A DNA stretch of 64,000 bases from Amycolatopsis sp. cg9 (GTDB lineage: Bacteria; Actinomycetota; Actinomycetes; Mycobacteriales; Pseudonocardiaceae): positions 558,001 through 622,000 of the forward strand of contig NZ_CP166850.1 of the NCBI RefSeq assembly GCF_041346945.1, in the 5' to 3' direction. The notes below the pieces were generated by a model. That model had not been told where the DNA came from and did no database searches. It saw only the letters and a list, made by a program, of their open reading frames with translations. This document shows, piece after piece, positions 23,441 to 31,961 of this stretch (position 1 is the first letter of the stretch; each line of letters starts with the position of its first letter). A program made the position numbers and the translations under genes.

Positions 23441-24780
23441 GCCAGCCGGAGGATCGCGGCGGCCGAACGGTCGACGTCGGCCTCCGTCGTGGACCAGTTG
23501 GAGACCGAGATCCGCAGGTAGCGGCGGCCGCGCCAGGTGGTGCCGCCCAGCCAGCAGGTGCCGTCGTCCTGCACCTTGCGGACGAGCTCGTCCGTTCCGT
23601 CCCCGAAGGACACCAGGACCTGGTTGAGCACGACGTCGTTGGCGATTTCGGCGCCACCGTCCTCGAGCCGCCCGGCGAACCGGCGCGCGAGCCGGCAGCA
23701 GCGGTCGACGAGTTCGGCGACGCCGTCGCGGCCCAGTTCGCGCAGCGCCGCCCAGACGGTGAAGCCCCGGGCGCGACGCGAGGACTCCAAGGTCAGGTCG
23801 CCCATGCCGGAGACTTCGCCGGCGCCGGTCAGGTAGGCGGCACGGTAGGCGATCGCCTCGGCGTGGACGTCCGGCCGGGCGCAGAAGACGAACCCCGAGT
23901 CGTACGGGACGTTCAGCCACTTGTGGCCGTCGCAGGCCCAGGAGTCGGCGAGCTCGACGCCGTCGAGCAGCCCGGCCGTGGCCGGGTTCGCCGCGGCCCA
24001 CAACCCGAAGGCCCCGTCGACGTGCACCCAGGCCCGGTGGGCACGCGCGGCTTCGCAGGCGGCGCGCAGGTCGTCGCAGGCGCCGGTGTTGACGTTGCCC
24101 GCCTGGAGGCAGACGATCACCGGCCCGCTCCCGGCGTCGAGGGTGGTCCGGAGGGCGTCGACGTCGATGGCCCCTTGACGGCCGGCGGCCACCGGTTGGA
24201 TGGCGCCGGTGCCGAAGCCGAGCAGCCGCAGGGCGCGGTCGATGGTGGCGTGCCGTTCTTCGCTCGCGACGATCCGGACCCGCGGCGCACCGAGGAGCCC
24301 CTCGCGCTCGACGTCCCACCCGGCTTCGGCGAGGACGTGGTGCCGCGCGGCGGCGAGCCCGACGGTGTTCGCCCCCTGGCCGCCGGTGACGAACCCGGTG
24401 GACGCCGTGGCCGGAATGCCGAGCAGTTCCTTGAGCCACCGCCCGGCGACTTCCTCCGCGGCGGCCGCGGCCGGCGAGAGCACGGCGTTGAAGCCGTTCT
24501 GGTCCCACCCGGTGGCGAGGACGTCGGCCGCGGTGGCGGCCGGCAGGGCACCGCCGACGACGAACCCGAAGAACCGCGGCCCGGCGGTGGCGACGAGCCC
24601 CGGACCGGCGGCGCGGGCGAGCTCTTCGAGCACTTCGGACGGTGGGGTCGAGCCGTTTTGAAGGGGACCGCCGAAGGCCGCGGAAGCCGCCGCGGTGGCG
24701 ACCGGCCGGTCCGGGAGGCCGGCCCGGTAGTCGGCGGCCAGCTCGGCGGCCCGGGTCAGGAGCGCACGCATCTCGTCCAC
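23434..24780 (-). CDS. Group II PLP-dependent decarboxylase
   Basis: 448 residues, fold type I. The Schiff-base lysine lies in DSWACDGHKWLNVPYDSG. The cofactor aspartate is in WVHVDGAFGLW, and FVTGGQGANTVGLAAARH is the PLP phosphate region. It is related to aromatic amino acid/glutamate decarboxylases, but the group contains many members of unproven substrate. GTG 24780 (MDEMRALL) is preferred over ATG 24771 because relatives begin with that sequence. It ends seven bases inside the zinc-ribbon gene and starts 41 bases after the YdeI-like gene, with which it may be cotranscribed. Confidence 0.82.
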   Translation of the reverse strand: MDEMRALLTRAAELAADYRAGLPDRPVATAAASAAFGGPLQNGSTPPSEVLEELARAAGPGLVATAGPRFFGFVVGGALPAATAADVLATGWDQNGFNAVLSPAAAAAEEVAGRWLKELLGIPATASTGFVTGGQGANTVGLAAARHHVLAEAGWDVEREGLLGAPRVRIVASEERHATIDRALRLLGFGTGAIQPVAAGRQGAIDVDALRTTLDAGSGPVIVCLQAGNVNTGACDDLRAACEAARAHRAWVHVDGAFGLWAAANPATAGLLDGVELADSWACDGHKWLNVPYDSGFVFCARPDVHAEAIAYRAAYLTGAGEVSGMGDLTLESSRRARGFTVWAALRELGRDGVAELVDRCCRLARRFAGRLEDGGAEIANDVVLNQVLVSFGDGTDELVRKVQDDGTCWLGGTTWRGRRYLRISVSNWSTTEADVDRSAAAILRLAQ

Positions 24781-24821
24781 CCGCCGACTGTAGGCCGGGC
24801 CCGCCGGTTTCGGCTGCGCGG

Positions 24822-25406
24822 TCAAGCCACCCCGGGGTGGGCCGCGCGCCGGTTCTGCCTGGCCAGCGCCACCGTCTCGGCGATCCGCCGGTCCCGCGTC
24901 TCCGGTCGCTTCGCCTTCGCGATCCACTCCAGGATCAGCCTCCGCGACGACGGCGGGAACCCCTCGAAGCACCGCCGAGCCACCGCCTCCCCCTCGAACG
25001 CCTGGCTGAGCTCCGGTGGCACCACGCCGTCCTGGGCCTCGGCGAGCGCGTCCCAGGTCCCGGTCCGCCGGGCCAGGTCGACCGTCGCCTGGCCCGCCGG
25101 GGTCATCAGCCCGGCCGCGGTGAGCCGCGCCACCCGCTCCCGGTTGACCCGGCTCCACGTGCTGCGCGGCTTCCGCGGCGTGAAGCAGAGGTACGTGCTC
25201 TCCGCGTCCCGCCGGAGCGCCTTGCTGTCGATCCACCCGAAGCACAGCGCCTGCTCCATCGCCTCGTGCACCCGGACGCCGGGCACCCGGCTGTGCTTGC
25301 GGCGGATCACCAGCCACACCGCCGGGACCGACGCCGTCGCCAGCCAGCTCCGCCAGCCGGCCACCGACGTGACCTCCACCACCGCGACACCCTCGATGTG
25401 CTCCAT
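24822..25406 (-). CDS. YdeI/OmpD-associated family protein
   Basis: 194 residues. WRSWLATAS..., then HSRVPGVRVHEAMEQALCFGWIDSKALRRD and FTPRKPRSTWSRVNRERVARL, are the conserved YdeI features. The C-terminal helical part EGFPPSSRRLILEWIAKAKRPETRDRRIAETVALA is equally typical. The biochemical role of this widespread family is not known. ATG 25406 (MEHIEG) is used; an upstream in-frame start at 25511 would overlap the divergent acetyltransferase. Confidence 0.85.
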   Translation of the reverse strand: MEHIEGVAVVEVTSVAGWRSWLATASVPAVWLVIRRKHSRVPGVRVHEAMEQALCFGWIDSKALRRDAESTYLCFTPRKPRSTWSRVNRERVARLTAAGLMTPAGQATVDLARRTGTWDALAEAQDGVVPPELSQAFEGEAVARRCFEGFPPSSRRLILEWIAKAKRPETRDRRIAETVALARQNRRAAHPGVA

Positions 25407-25491
25407 GCCCACATCATCGGCCCTGAAGTGTTCATCTTCTGAGCACTTTGCCGCGGGAACAATCCCGGTCTTCCCGGCGTAGCGTCCTGGT

Positions 25492-26025
25492 ATGGAGACC
25501 CCGCTGAACACCGACCGGCTCGTGATCCGGGACTGGACGGTGGACGACGCCGAGGCCGCGTTCGCCGTCTACGGCGCGGAGGACGTCACGCACTGGCTGA
25601 CCCCGGCCATGGACCGCGTCGGCGACATCGACGCGATGCGTTCGGTGCTGTACGCGTGGCAGGAGGCGCAGCCGAACCTGCCGCCGCCGCGCGGGCGCTG
25701 GGCGATCGAGCGCAAAGAGGACGGTGCCGTGATCGGCGGCCTCGGCATCCGGTTGCTGCCACCGTTCGAAGAGGACCTCGAACTGTCCTGGCAGCTCAGT
25801 CCCGGCGTCTGGGGCCAGGGCTACGCGTCGGAAGCGGCGACCGCGCTCATCGAGTGGGCCTTCACCCAGGACACCGAAGAGCTCTTCGCGGTCGCGCGGC
25901 CGAACAACACGCGGGCGATCGCCGTCGCCAAGCGGCTCGGGATGCAGTGGGTCGGCGAGACCGACAAGTACTACAACCTGCGGCTCCAGGTGTACCGGAT
26001 CCGGCACACCGACCTCATCGGCTGA
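25492..26025 (+). CDS. GNAT N-acetyltransferase (RimJ/RimL type)
   Basis: 177 residues. The start LNTDRLVIRDWTVDDAEAAFAVY and the acetyl-CoA binding segment LSPGVWGQGYASEAATALIEWAF match Acetyltransf_3-type proteins. The terminal ARPNNTRAIAVAKRLGMQWVGETDKYY carries the usual alpha-4 region. The substrate could be a protein N-terminus, an amino acid or a drug. Its end overlaps the convergent deazaflavin-oxidoreductase gene by 11 bases. Confidence 0.88.
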   Translation: METPLNTDRLVIRDWTVDDAEAAFAVYGAEDVTHWLTPAMDRVGDIDAMRSVLYAWQEAQPNLPPPRGRWAIERKEDGAVIGGLGIRLLPPFEEDLELSWQLSPGVWGQGYASEAATALIEWAFTQDTEELFAVARPNNTRAIAVAKRLGMQWVGETDKYYNLRLQVYRIRHTDLIG

Positions 26026-26491
26026 CCGGCTCCAGCAGGAAGACGCGGATTTCGCGGTGCTCGGCCCGCACGGCGTAGCGGTCGTACGCGGGCCAGTACC
26101 CGGCGACGGCGTCCCACATCTCCTGGCGCTCGGCACCGGTCAGGAGGCGGCCGGTGACCTGCGCGGTCCGCCCGTGCACGGTCACCGTGGCCGCCGGGTG
26201 CGCGAGGAGGTTCGCCGACCAGGCCGGGTGGGCCTCGCCGCCCCAGTTGGAGCCGATCACGACGTAGCCGCCGGCGCGCTCGACGTACAGCAGCGGCACC
26301 TGCCTCGGCTCGCCGCTGCGGCGGCCGATCGTGGTGAGCAGCAACGTCCGCAGCCCGACCGCCGCGCCGACCCCGACCCGGCCGCCGCTGATCCGCAGCA
26401 GCACCCGGTCGGCCGGCACGAGCGCCCGCCCCACGGCGGCGAACGCCCTGCTCTTGCCGAACCCCGCGAACACACCCCGCAAACCAGCCAC
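26015..26491 (-). CDS. F420-dependent Ddn-family nitroreductase-like protein
   Basis: 158 residues of the DUF385/Ddn family. The core LLTTIGRRSGEPRQVPLLYVERAGGYVVIGSNWGGEAHPAWSANLLAHP holds the deazaflavin-binding signature. Known relatives use F420H2 to reduce quinones or nitroimidazoles at the membrane. GTG 26491 has AAGG seven bases upstream. The beta-helix glycosidase ends 14 bases before it on the same strand, so they may share a transcript without an obvious functional link. Confidence 0.83.
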   Translation of the reverse strand: MAGLRGVFAGFGKSRAFAAVGRALVPADRVLLRISGGRVGVGAAVGLRTLLLTTIGRRSGEPRQVPLLYVERAGGYVVIGSNWGGEAHPAWSANLLAHPAATVTVHGRTAQVTGRLLTGAERQEMWDAVAGYWPAYDRYAVRAEHREIRVFLLEPVSR

Positions 26492-26505
26492 GGTCGAACC
26501 TTAGG

Positions 26506-28434
26506 TCACCACCCCGACGGCGCCGGCGGCGCCACGACCGGCGGCCGGTCGTCGCAGGTGATCGTGTTCGGCAGCAGCCATGGCGCCAGCCAGCCGCCGT
26601 CGTTGCCGCCCAGGTCCGTCAGCGAGAACTCCGAACCCGTCGGCGGGAAGGTGAACGCCCCGCAGTTGTTGACGCCCACCGCGCCGACGTTGCGCGCGTC
26701 GACGTCGCGGAACGACGCCGACCCCGCCGACCGGGCGCTGAGCACCGACGTCCCGGTGCCGTCGACGCGCAGGTCCGCGAACCGCACCCCGGTGATCCGG
26801 TACTTGTCCTTCACCGGGAAGTCGGTGACCAGCATGATCGCGTTGTAGGTGTTGTCGAGGAAGTGGTCGCCGGTCACCTCGACGTCCGCGGCGATGTCCT
26901 TCTCCAGCGCGTAGAACCAGATCGCGCCCAGTCCGATCTTCCAGTTCAGCTCGAACGTCCCGGCCCGGACGGTGGTGTTGCCGGTGATCCGCAACGACCC
27001 GCCGAAGGCCTCGGCGCCGAACCGCGAGCCCACCTGGATCGCGCTGCCCTCGCGGATCGGGTCGGCGACGAGGTTGCCCGAGACCGTGTTGTCCACGCCC
27101 CCGTACAGCGCGATCCCGTTGGCCAGCACCGGGGTCTGGATCGTGTTGTGGTCGAACGTGTTCCGCGCGTCCTGCGTCTTCTCCGACCACATCGCCAGCC
27201 CGTCGTCACCGGTGTTGCGGACGAAGTTGTTCGCCACCAACGAATCCGTGACCCCCGTGTGGAAGTTCAGCCCGTCGGCGATCTGGTCGGCGATCACGGT
27301 GTTCGTGAGGCGGAAGCGGCTCATCGGCCCGTCGAACCAGAGGCCGACCTTCGTGTGGTGCAGGTACATCGAGTCCACAGTGGAGTCGCTGAGCGCGCCG
27401 CCGATCGCGTTGACCTGGTCGGTGTCGACGCGTTCCCGGACGTCGCCTTCGATCGCGAAGCCCGAGAGGTGGACGTCGTGGCTGCCCCCGGCGGCGGCTT
27501 CTTCGCCGTAGACGCCGACACCGTGCCCCTTGACGATCGTGTACCAGCTGCCGGCGCCTTCGATCGTGACGTCGTCGACGATGACGTGCCGGTCGACCTG
27601 GTAGGTGCCCGGCGGCAGGTAGACCTTCAGGTGCGCGCGCCGCGCGAAGGCGATGGCGCGGTCGATGGCGCCGGCCGAGTCGCGGCGGCCGGTCGGGTCG
27701 GCGCCGAAGAGCACCGCGTTGGCCGCGAAGGGAACCACGCGGGGTGGCGCCACCTGCTCGGAGTCGAGCAGGTCGACGACCGTCCACGCGGCGGCGGCCG
27801 ACGCGGTGAGGCGCACCTTGTCCCCCGCGCGGTACGACTTGCCGAGCAGGAGCCGCTGCTCGTCGTAGAAGTGGCTGGGGCGGAACGGTTTCGCGATCGC
27901 CGGCGCCGGCGTGGTCGCCGCGGGCACGCACGAGCACTCGGTGATCCACCAGTCCGGGTGCAGCAGGTCCGCGTCCGGGTCGTTGCTGAACGGGTACTGG
28001 TTGTACAGCCAGGAATACTGCGACGTCAGGGTCATCCGCTGCCGGTGGCCGCCGTTCACCGCGACGTCGAGGGGCGCGGTGGTGCCGCCGCCGCGCGGGG
28101 CGTCGGGGATGCTGTAGCGGACGGTGATCGCGTTCGCCGCGGCGGGCAGCGTGAACTCGACGTACTGCCCCGGCGCCAGCCGCACGGCCCGCCGGCCGGA
28201 CGCCTCCGAGGGAAGCGTGTACGCCGAGCGGTCGGGGCCGATCACGACGCCGTCGGTGCGCGCGTTCTCCGCCTCCTGCTCCAGGAACCCGACGGCGGCG
28301 CCGCGCCCGGCGACCAGCGCGGGGTCGAGCGCGGCGCGCGTCACGACCGGCCGGCCGGCGGCGGCCGCCGGTGCGGCCACCGAGACGAGAGCGGTGACCA
28401 CGGCGAGCGCGGCTCCGAAGGTGCGTCGCGACAT
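26506..28434 (-). CDS. Secreted right-handed beta-helix glycosidase, GH87-like
   Basis: 642 residues with a signal peptide (MSRRTFGAALAVVTALVSVAAPAAAA). An N-terminal beta-sandwich of about 200 residues (QYVEFTLPAAANAITVRYSIPDA) is followed by a long parallel beta-helix. The helix opens with ADPTGRRDSAGAIDRAIAFAR and carries short turns such as NTGDDGLAMWSE and NTFDHNTIQTPVLANGIALYGG. Paired aspartates (TGDD) plus an earlier DGLNFHTG resemble the catalytic Asp set of GH87 mycodextranase/alpha-1,3-glucanase. GH55-like or uncharacterised pectate-lyase-fold enzymes are alternatives. ATG 28434 is the last start before the signal peptide. It likely attacks fungal-type or bacterial alpha-glucan outside the cell. 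Confidence 0.65.
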   Translation of the reverse strand: MSRRTFGAALAVVTALVSVAAPAAAAGRPVVTRAALDPALVAGRGAAVGFLEQEAENARTDGVVIGPDRSAYTLPSEASGRRAVRLAPGQYVEFTLPAAANAITVRYSIPDAPRGGGTTAPLDVAVNGGHRQRMTLTSQYSWLYNQYPFSNDPDADLLHPDWWITECSCVPAATTPAPAIAKPFRPSHFYDEQRLLLGKSYRAGDKVRLTASAAAAWTVVDLLDSEQVAPPRVVPFAANAVLFGADPTGRRDSAGAIDRAIAFARRAHLKVYLPPGTYQVDRHVIVDDVTIEGAGSWYTIVKGHGVGVYGEEAAAGGSHDVHLSGFAIEGDVRERVDTDQVNAIGGALSDSTVDSMYLHHTKVGLWFDGPMSRFRLTNTVIADQIADGLNFHTGVTDSLVANNFVRNTGDDGLAMWSEKTQDARNTFDHNTIQTPVLANGIALYGGVDNTVSGNLVADPIREGSAIQVGSRFGAEAFGGSLRITGNTTVRAGTFELNWKIGLGAIWFYALEKDIAADVEVTGDHFLDNTYNAIMLVTDFPVKDKYRITGVRFADLRVDGTGTSVLSARSAGSASFRDVDARNVGAVGVNNCGAFTFPPTGSEFSLTDLGGNDGGWLAPWLLPNTITCDDRPPVVAPPAPSGW

Positions 28435-28566
28435 CCAGGGCCTCGTTTCGCCGGAGGGACTGCGGCGGAAGAGTAGGCCACGCTCGCGTATCAAACAAGA
28501 CTTTGCCCTGAAATTGCAACAGGAAGTCAATTCCTTGCGTCCGGTTCCTTCTGGCAGAGTTCAGGC

Positions 28567-29196
28567 ATGACCCGCCCCGAATCCGCCGCCGAAGTCTTCG
28601 ACGCGCTCGGCAAGGACTACGAACTCGCGTTCCGCACCGCGACCGCCCAGCGCGCGGCGATCACCGACCTCCTCGCGGACCTGCCTCCCGAGGCGAAGGT
28701 GCTCGACCTCGGCGCGGGCACCGGCCGGCCCACCGCGGAACTGCTGGTCGCCGCCGGCCACGACGTCACCGGGTACGACGTCGCACCGAAGATGGTCGAG
28801 CTCGCGCGCGCCCAGGTCCCCGCCGCCCGGTTCGAGCTCGGCGACCTGCGTGAACTGTCCTTCGAGCCCGGCAGCTGGGACGCGATCACGGCGTTCTTCT
28901 CGATGCTGCAGCTCCCCCGGGCCGACCAGGAGACGATGATCGGCCGGCTGGCGGCCTGGCTGAAGCCGGGCGGCCTGCTGGTGTTCGCCACCGTGCCCGC
29001 CGACGTCGACGGGGTCGACATCGTCTTCATGGGACACCCGGTCCGCGCCAGCAGCTTCACCGCCGAGGCGCTCGCCGAGCGGATTCGGGGCGCGGGCCTG
29101 GAGATCCTCCGCGAGGACCAGGCGGAGTTCGTCCCCGACCACCCCGGCGCCGGACCGGAGCCGCACGTCTACCTGACCGCGCGCAAACCGGCCTGA
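28567..29196 (+). CDS. Class I SAM-dependent methyltransferase
   Basis: 209 residues. Motif I VLDLGAGTGRPTAELL is at about residue 46, an acidic post-I residue lies in VTGYDVAPKMVELA, and motif II-like GSWDAITAFFSML follows. The sequence is of the Methyltransf_25/11 type with no extra domain. Neighbours do not suggest a substrate. It is divergent from the glycosidase across about 130 bases that contain the most AT-rich intergenic patch nearby, but no convincing promoter pair was found there. Confidence 0.85.
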   Translation: MTRPESAAEVFDALGKDYELAFRTATAQRAAITDLLADLPPEAKVLDLGAGTGRPTAELLVAAGHDVTGYDVAPKMVELARAQVPAARFELGDLRELSFEPGSWDAITAFFSMLQLPRADQETMIGRLAAWLKPGGLLVFATVPADVDGVDIVFMGHPVRASSFTAEALAERIRGAGLEILREDQAEFVPDHPGAGPEPHVYLTARKPA

Positions 29197-29292
29197 GTCC
29201 GTCAAGACCTCACCGGCACGATCACCCGGCGGATATGAATTTTGCTCAAGTTCGTGCATGTCCTGGGCCGCGGACCCGAGCTAAAGTGAGGA

Positions 29293-30471
29293 ATGGGCAT
29301 CGAAGCTCTGGCCAGGCCGGTACCTCGCGAGCACCGCGAGCTCGTGCGCGAGATGCTGGCCAGGCTGCCGGAGTTCGCCGATCGGCTCGCCCGCCTGCTC
29401 AGCGAAGAAGACGAGTTCTACCGCCAGGTCGAGCACGTCGCGCCCGGCGAGCTGCGCCAGGTCTGCCGGGCCAACCTCGAACGAGCGCTGACCGCGCTGG
29501 TCGAAGGCCGCGGCCTCGCCCTCGACGCCGCCCGCAAGACCGGGCTCGTCCAGGCGCGCCAGGGCATTCCCCTTCCCGCGGTGCTGCGCGCGTTCCGGAT
29601 CGGCGGCACCTTCGTCTACGAAGCCCTGCTCGAACTCGCCGGCCCGGACTTCCTCAACCCGACCCGGACGATCGAGATCAACTCCTACGTCTGGAAGGCG
29701 ATCGACCTCTACTCCGACGCGCTGACCACGGCGTACGAAGAGGTCGCGGCCGAGCCGTCGCACGCGAACGCGCGGCTGCTGGACGACCTGCTGCGCGGGC
29801 GGCTCGCGAGCCAGACCGAGATGGAGGCGGCCGCGCGCGAACTCGGCCTGCCCACCGCGGGGATGTTCGTCGCGGTGGTCACCGAACGCATCGAGCCGGA
29901 GGAGCAGGACTCCGTCGAAGCGCTGCTGCGGGCCCGCCGCTGGCGGTCGGCGTGGCGCCCCGGCGGCGAGGCGGGCCTGGTCGCGATCGACCGGATCGAG
30001 GACGTCCGGCGGCTGCGCGAGGTGCTGGGGTCGCTGCCGGTGGCGGCCGGGATGAGCAAGCCGTTCAGCGGGTTCCCCGACGTCCCGGACGCGCTGCACC
30101 GCGCCCGGATCGCCCGCCGCTCGCTGCCGTCGGCGACCGCGGGCGTGGTCGTGTTCGGCGATTCGCCGGTGACGACGCTGGTGGCCGCGGCACCGGGGAT
30201 GGCCCGCGACGTCGTCCGCTCCGCGCTGTCCGGGGTGCTCGCCCTGCCCGGCGCGGAACGCAAGGTCCTGCTCGACACGCTGCTCGCCTGGTTCGCCGGC
30301 CACGGCTCGGCGAAGGAGGCCGGCGACCGGCTGTTCGTGCACCCCAACACGGTCCGCTACCGCCTGCGGCGCGTGCAGGAACTGACCAAGCGCGACCTCA
30401 CCGACCCGGTCGACATCGGCGAGCTGTACGTCGCGCTGGAGTCGGTGCGACTGGACCCGGAGCTCGACTGA
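29293..30471 (+). CDS. PucR/CdaR-type transcriptional regulator
   Basis: 392 residues. An N-terminal helical RsbRD-like region (REMLARLPEFADRLARLLSEEDEFYR) and a GGDEF-like central region lead to the conserved C-terminal HTH. That HTH reads LLDTLLAWFAGHGSAKEAGDRLFVHPNTVRYRLRRVQELT. This layout is common in actinomycetes, where such proteins control catabolism or development. ATG 29293 is preceded by GTGAGG and, slightly upstream, TAAAGT (29282-29287) that may be a -10. It could regulate the DUF2975/Xre pair that follows, but that pair has its own promoter and HTH protein. Confidence 0.83.
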   Translation: MGIEALARPVPREHRELVREMLARLPEFADRLARLLSEEDEFYRQVEHVAPGELRQVCRANLERALTALVEGRGLALDAARKTGLVQARQGIPLPAVLRAFRIGGTFVYEALLELAGPDFLNPTRTIEINSYVWKAIDLYSDALTTAYEEVAAEPSHANARLLDDLLRGRLASQTEMEAAARELGLPTAGMFVAVVTERIEPEEQDSVEALLRARRWRSAWRPGGEAGLVAIDRIEDVRRLREVLGSLPVAAGMSKPFSGFPDVPDALHRARIARRSLPSATAGVVVFGDSPVTTLVAAAPGMARDVVRSALSGVLALPGAERKVLLDTLLAWFAGHGSAKEAGDRLFVHPNTVRYRLRRVQELTKRDLTDPVDIGELYVALESVRLDPELD

Positions 30472-30475
30472 TCTA

Positions 30476-30504
30476 TTGACTTTCGATAGGTATCGAGCGA
30501 TAGT
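30476..30504 (+). promoter_or_regulatory. Leaderless promoter with internal operator dyad
   Basis: TTGACT (30476-30481) and GATAGT (30499-30504) are exactly 17 bases apart. The predicted start of transcription coincides with the ATG at 30511, and no Shine-Dalgarno is present. The spacer contains a perfect dyad CGATA-GG-TATCG (30484-30495), well placed for repression by the Xre protein of the same operon. Confidence 0.6.
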
Positions 30505-30510
30505 CGTCGC

Positions 30511-30990
30511 ATGATTCCCGAGAAGTGGGCCGTGCGCGCGCTCAGAGTCTTCCTCGTGCTGCTGTTCGGCGTCCTCGTCGTGTTCCAGACGCTGTCGCTG
30601 CCGGGCGGGATCGCTTACACGACGTCGCAGAACCCGAACGACGCGAACCTGCGCTGGCCGCTGACCGCCATCGCGGTGTTCCTCGTGCTGTGCGTCGAGG
30701 TGGTGCTCGTCGCGACCTGGAAGCTGCTGACCCTGGTCAAGAACGACCGGATCTTCACCACCGCGTCCCTGAAGTGGGTCGACGTGATCGTCTGGGCGGT
30801 GGCCGCCGCGTGGCTGGTCTTCGTCGGGATGCTGCTCTTCGTCGGCTTCAACGCCGACGACCCGGGGATGCCGATGCTGCTGTTCCTGGTGACCGTCGCG
30901 ATCACGGTGTTCGGCCTGCTCCTGGTGGTGATGCGGGCCCTGCTGCGCCGGGCCACCACGCTCCAGTCCGACATGGAAGCGGTCATCTGA
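30511..30990 (+). CDS. DUF2975 membrane protein
   Basis: 159 residues with four membrane helices (about 9-28, 48-70, 88-113, 122-143). DUF2975 members have this length and topology, and are found paired with small YozG-like Xre regulators, exactly as here. The stop codon shares one base with the ATG of the regulator gene. Function in the membrane is unknown; a stress-sensing or sporulation-type role has been assumed for relatives without proof. Confidence 0.85.
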   Translation: MIPEKWAVRALRVFLVLLFGVLVVFQTLSLPGGIAYTTSQNPNDANLRWPLTAIAVFLVLCVEVVLVATWKLLTLVKNDRIFTTASLKWVDVIVWAVAAAWLVFVGMLLFVGFNADDPGMPMLLFLVTVAITVFGLLLVVMRALLRRATTLQSDMEAVI

Positions 30991-31202
30991 TGCCGATCGT
31001 CGTGCGCATCGACGTCGAACTGGCGAAGCGGAAGATGAGCGTCGGGGAGTTCGCCGAAAAGGTCGGGCTGACCCCGGCGAACGTGGCGGTGCTGAAGAAC
31101 GGGCGCGCGAAGGCGGTGCGGTTCAGCACGCTGGAAGCGATGTGCCGGGTCCTCGGCTGCCAGCCCGGCGATCTGCTGGAGTGGGTCGAGGACGAAATCT
31201 AG
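30990..31202 (+). CDS. YozG-like Xre-family HTH regulator
   Basis: 70 residues, essentially only the HTH: KMSVGEFAEKVGLTPANVAVLKNGRAKAVRFSTLEAMCRVLGCQPGDLLEW. The ATG uses the last base of the DUF2975 stop codon (ATGA arrangement), so translation is coupled. It probably autoregulates the operon through the dyad at 30484-30495. Its last 80 bases overlap the antisense amidase-like gene. Confidence 0.9.
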   Translation: MPIVVRIDVELAKRKMSVGEFAEKVGLTPANVAVLKNGRAKAVRFSTLEAMCRVLGCQPGDLLEWVEDEI

Positions 31203-31713
31203 CGCCGCTCGCGTCCGCCGCCACCAGCCCGGCCAGTTCCAGCAGCGTTCCCTCGAACCCCGGGCCGGCGGTGAGCTCCACCGTGAGCGGACCCCCGCGC
31301 CGGTCCGTGCCCACCGGGAGCGCCACCGCCGGTTCCGTCCACTGGGGACGGTCCGGGGTGGCCGAGACGACCACGTCCGGCCGGGTCGTGCCGCGGCGGC
31401 GGCCGGCCGCGTCGAGGTCGAGCACCACGTTGCCGTGCAACGAAAGCAGAGCGGCGACGTCGGCCACCGCGTCGCGCAGCTCGCGGTCGGCGATCGAGTC
31501 CGAGTGGGCGCCGATCGCCGGGCGGGACGGCTCACCGCCCAGTCCCGGGACGAGGCGGGCGAGGTCGCCGGGGGCGCACGTGAGCACGCGGATGCCCGGC
31601 ACGCCGGCCAGCGGGTCGGTGATGGTGATGCCCGCGCTCGCGGCCGCCGCCACGATCCGGGCCCGCCAGCGCGCGGTGGCCGCGATGGCGACCAGCGAAG
31701 GGTCCTGCGACAA
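31123..31713 (-). CDS. Amidase-like fragment protein, catalytic core absent
   Basis: 196 residues when started at TTG 31713. A strong AAGGAG at 31724-31729 lies 10 bases upstream of that TTG (seven from an adjacent CTG), and this fixes the start better than an earlier GTG. The C-terminal part, PAVALPVGTDRRGGPLTVELTAGPGFEGTLLELAGLVAA, resembles the last strand-helix unit of amidase-signature enzymes. The Ser-cisSer-Lys core and GGSSGG motif are missing. It may be a degenerate amidase or a protein that kept only that fold. The final 80 bases are antisense to the Xre gene. Confidence 0.5.
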   Translation of the reverse strand: MSQDPSLVAIAATARWRARIVAAAASAGITITDPLAGVPGIRVLTCAPGDLARLVPGLGGEPSRPAIGAHSDSIADRELRDAVADVAALLSLHGNVVLDLDAAGRRRGTTRPDVVVSATPDRPQWTEPAVALPVGTDRRGGPLTVELTAGPGFEGTLLELAGLVAADASGARFRPRPTPADRRAGSRGPGTSLPAC

Positions 31714-31791
31714 CAGGGAGTTTCTCCTTTGCTCTCCGGCGCGGCGGGTGGGATCGTCCGATGGTGGGGCCGTGCCCGTTGTGCCCGGGAA

Positions 31792-31803
31792 CAAACATGT
31801 TTG
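31792..31803. promoter_or_regulatory. Perfect 12-bp palindrome CAAACATGTTTG
   Basis: Lies in the 248-base divergent region between the amidase-like gene and the DUF3068 gene. A second dyad GTGAC-N5-GTCAC sits at 31859-31873. Either could be an operator; binding proteins are unknown. Confidence 0.35.
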
Positions 31804-31876
31804 GTCGCTTGGTCCGAACGGCGGCGCCCATGCGACCTTCCGGTCGCACGCGGCAGCTGTGACCGCCAGTCACACT

Positions 31877-31931
31877 TTGACGCACGACGTGGCGCGGGCC
31901 ACTATCCGTGCACTGATTACCGCCGGGTAAT
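31877..31931 (+). promoter_or_regulatory. DUF3068 promoter with TTACC-N4-GGTAA palindrome
   Basis: TTGACG (31877-31882) and CACTAT (31900-31905) have a 17-base spacer. The palindrome ATTACC-GCCG-GGTAAT (31916-31931) follows at the expected start of transcription, a position suited to a repressor. The same palindrome occurs upstream of the flippase-like gene (38014-38029) and, with one changed base, at the aftD start. Confidence 0.5.
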
Positions 31932-31961
31932 TTGTGTCCGGAGTACGACCCTGGAGGACCG

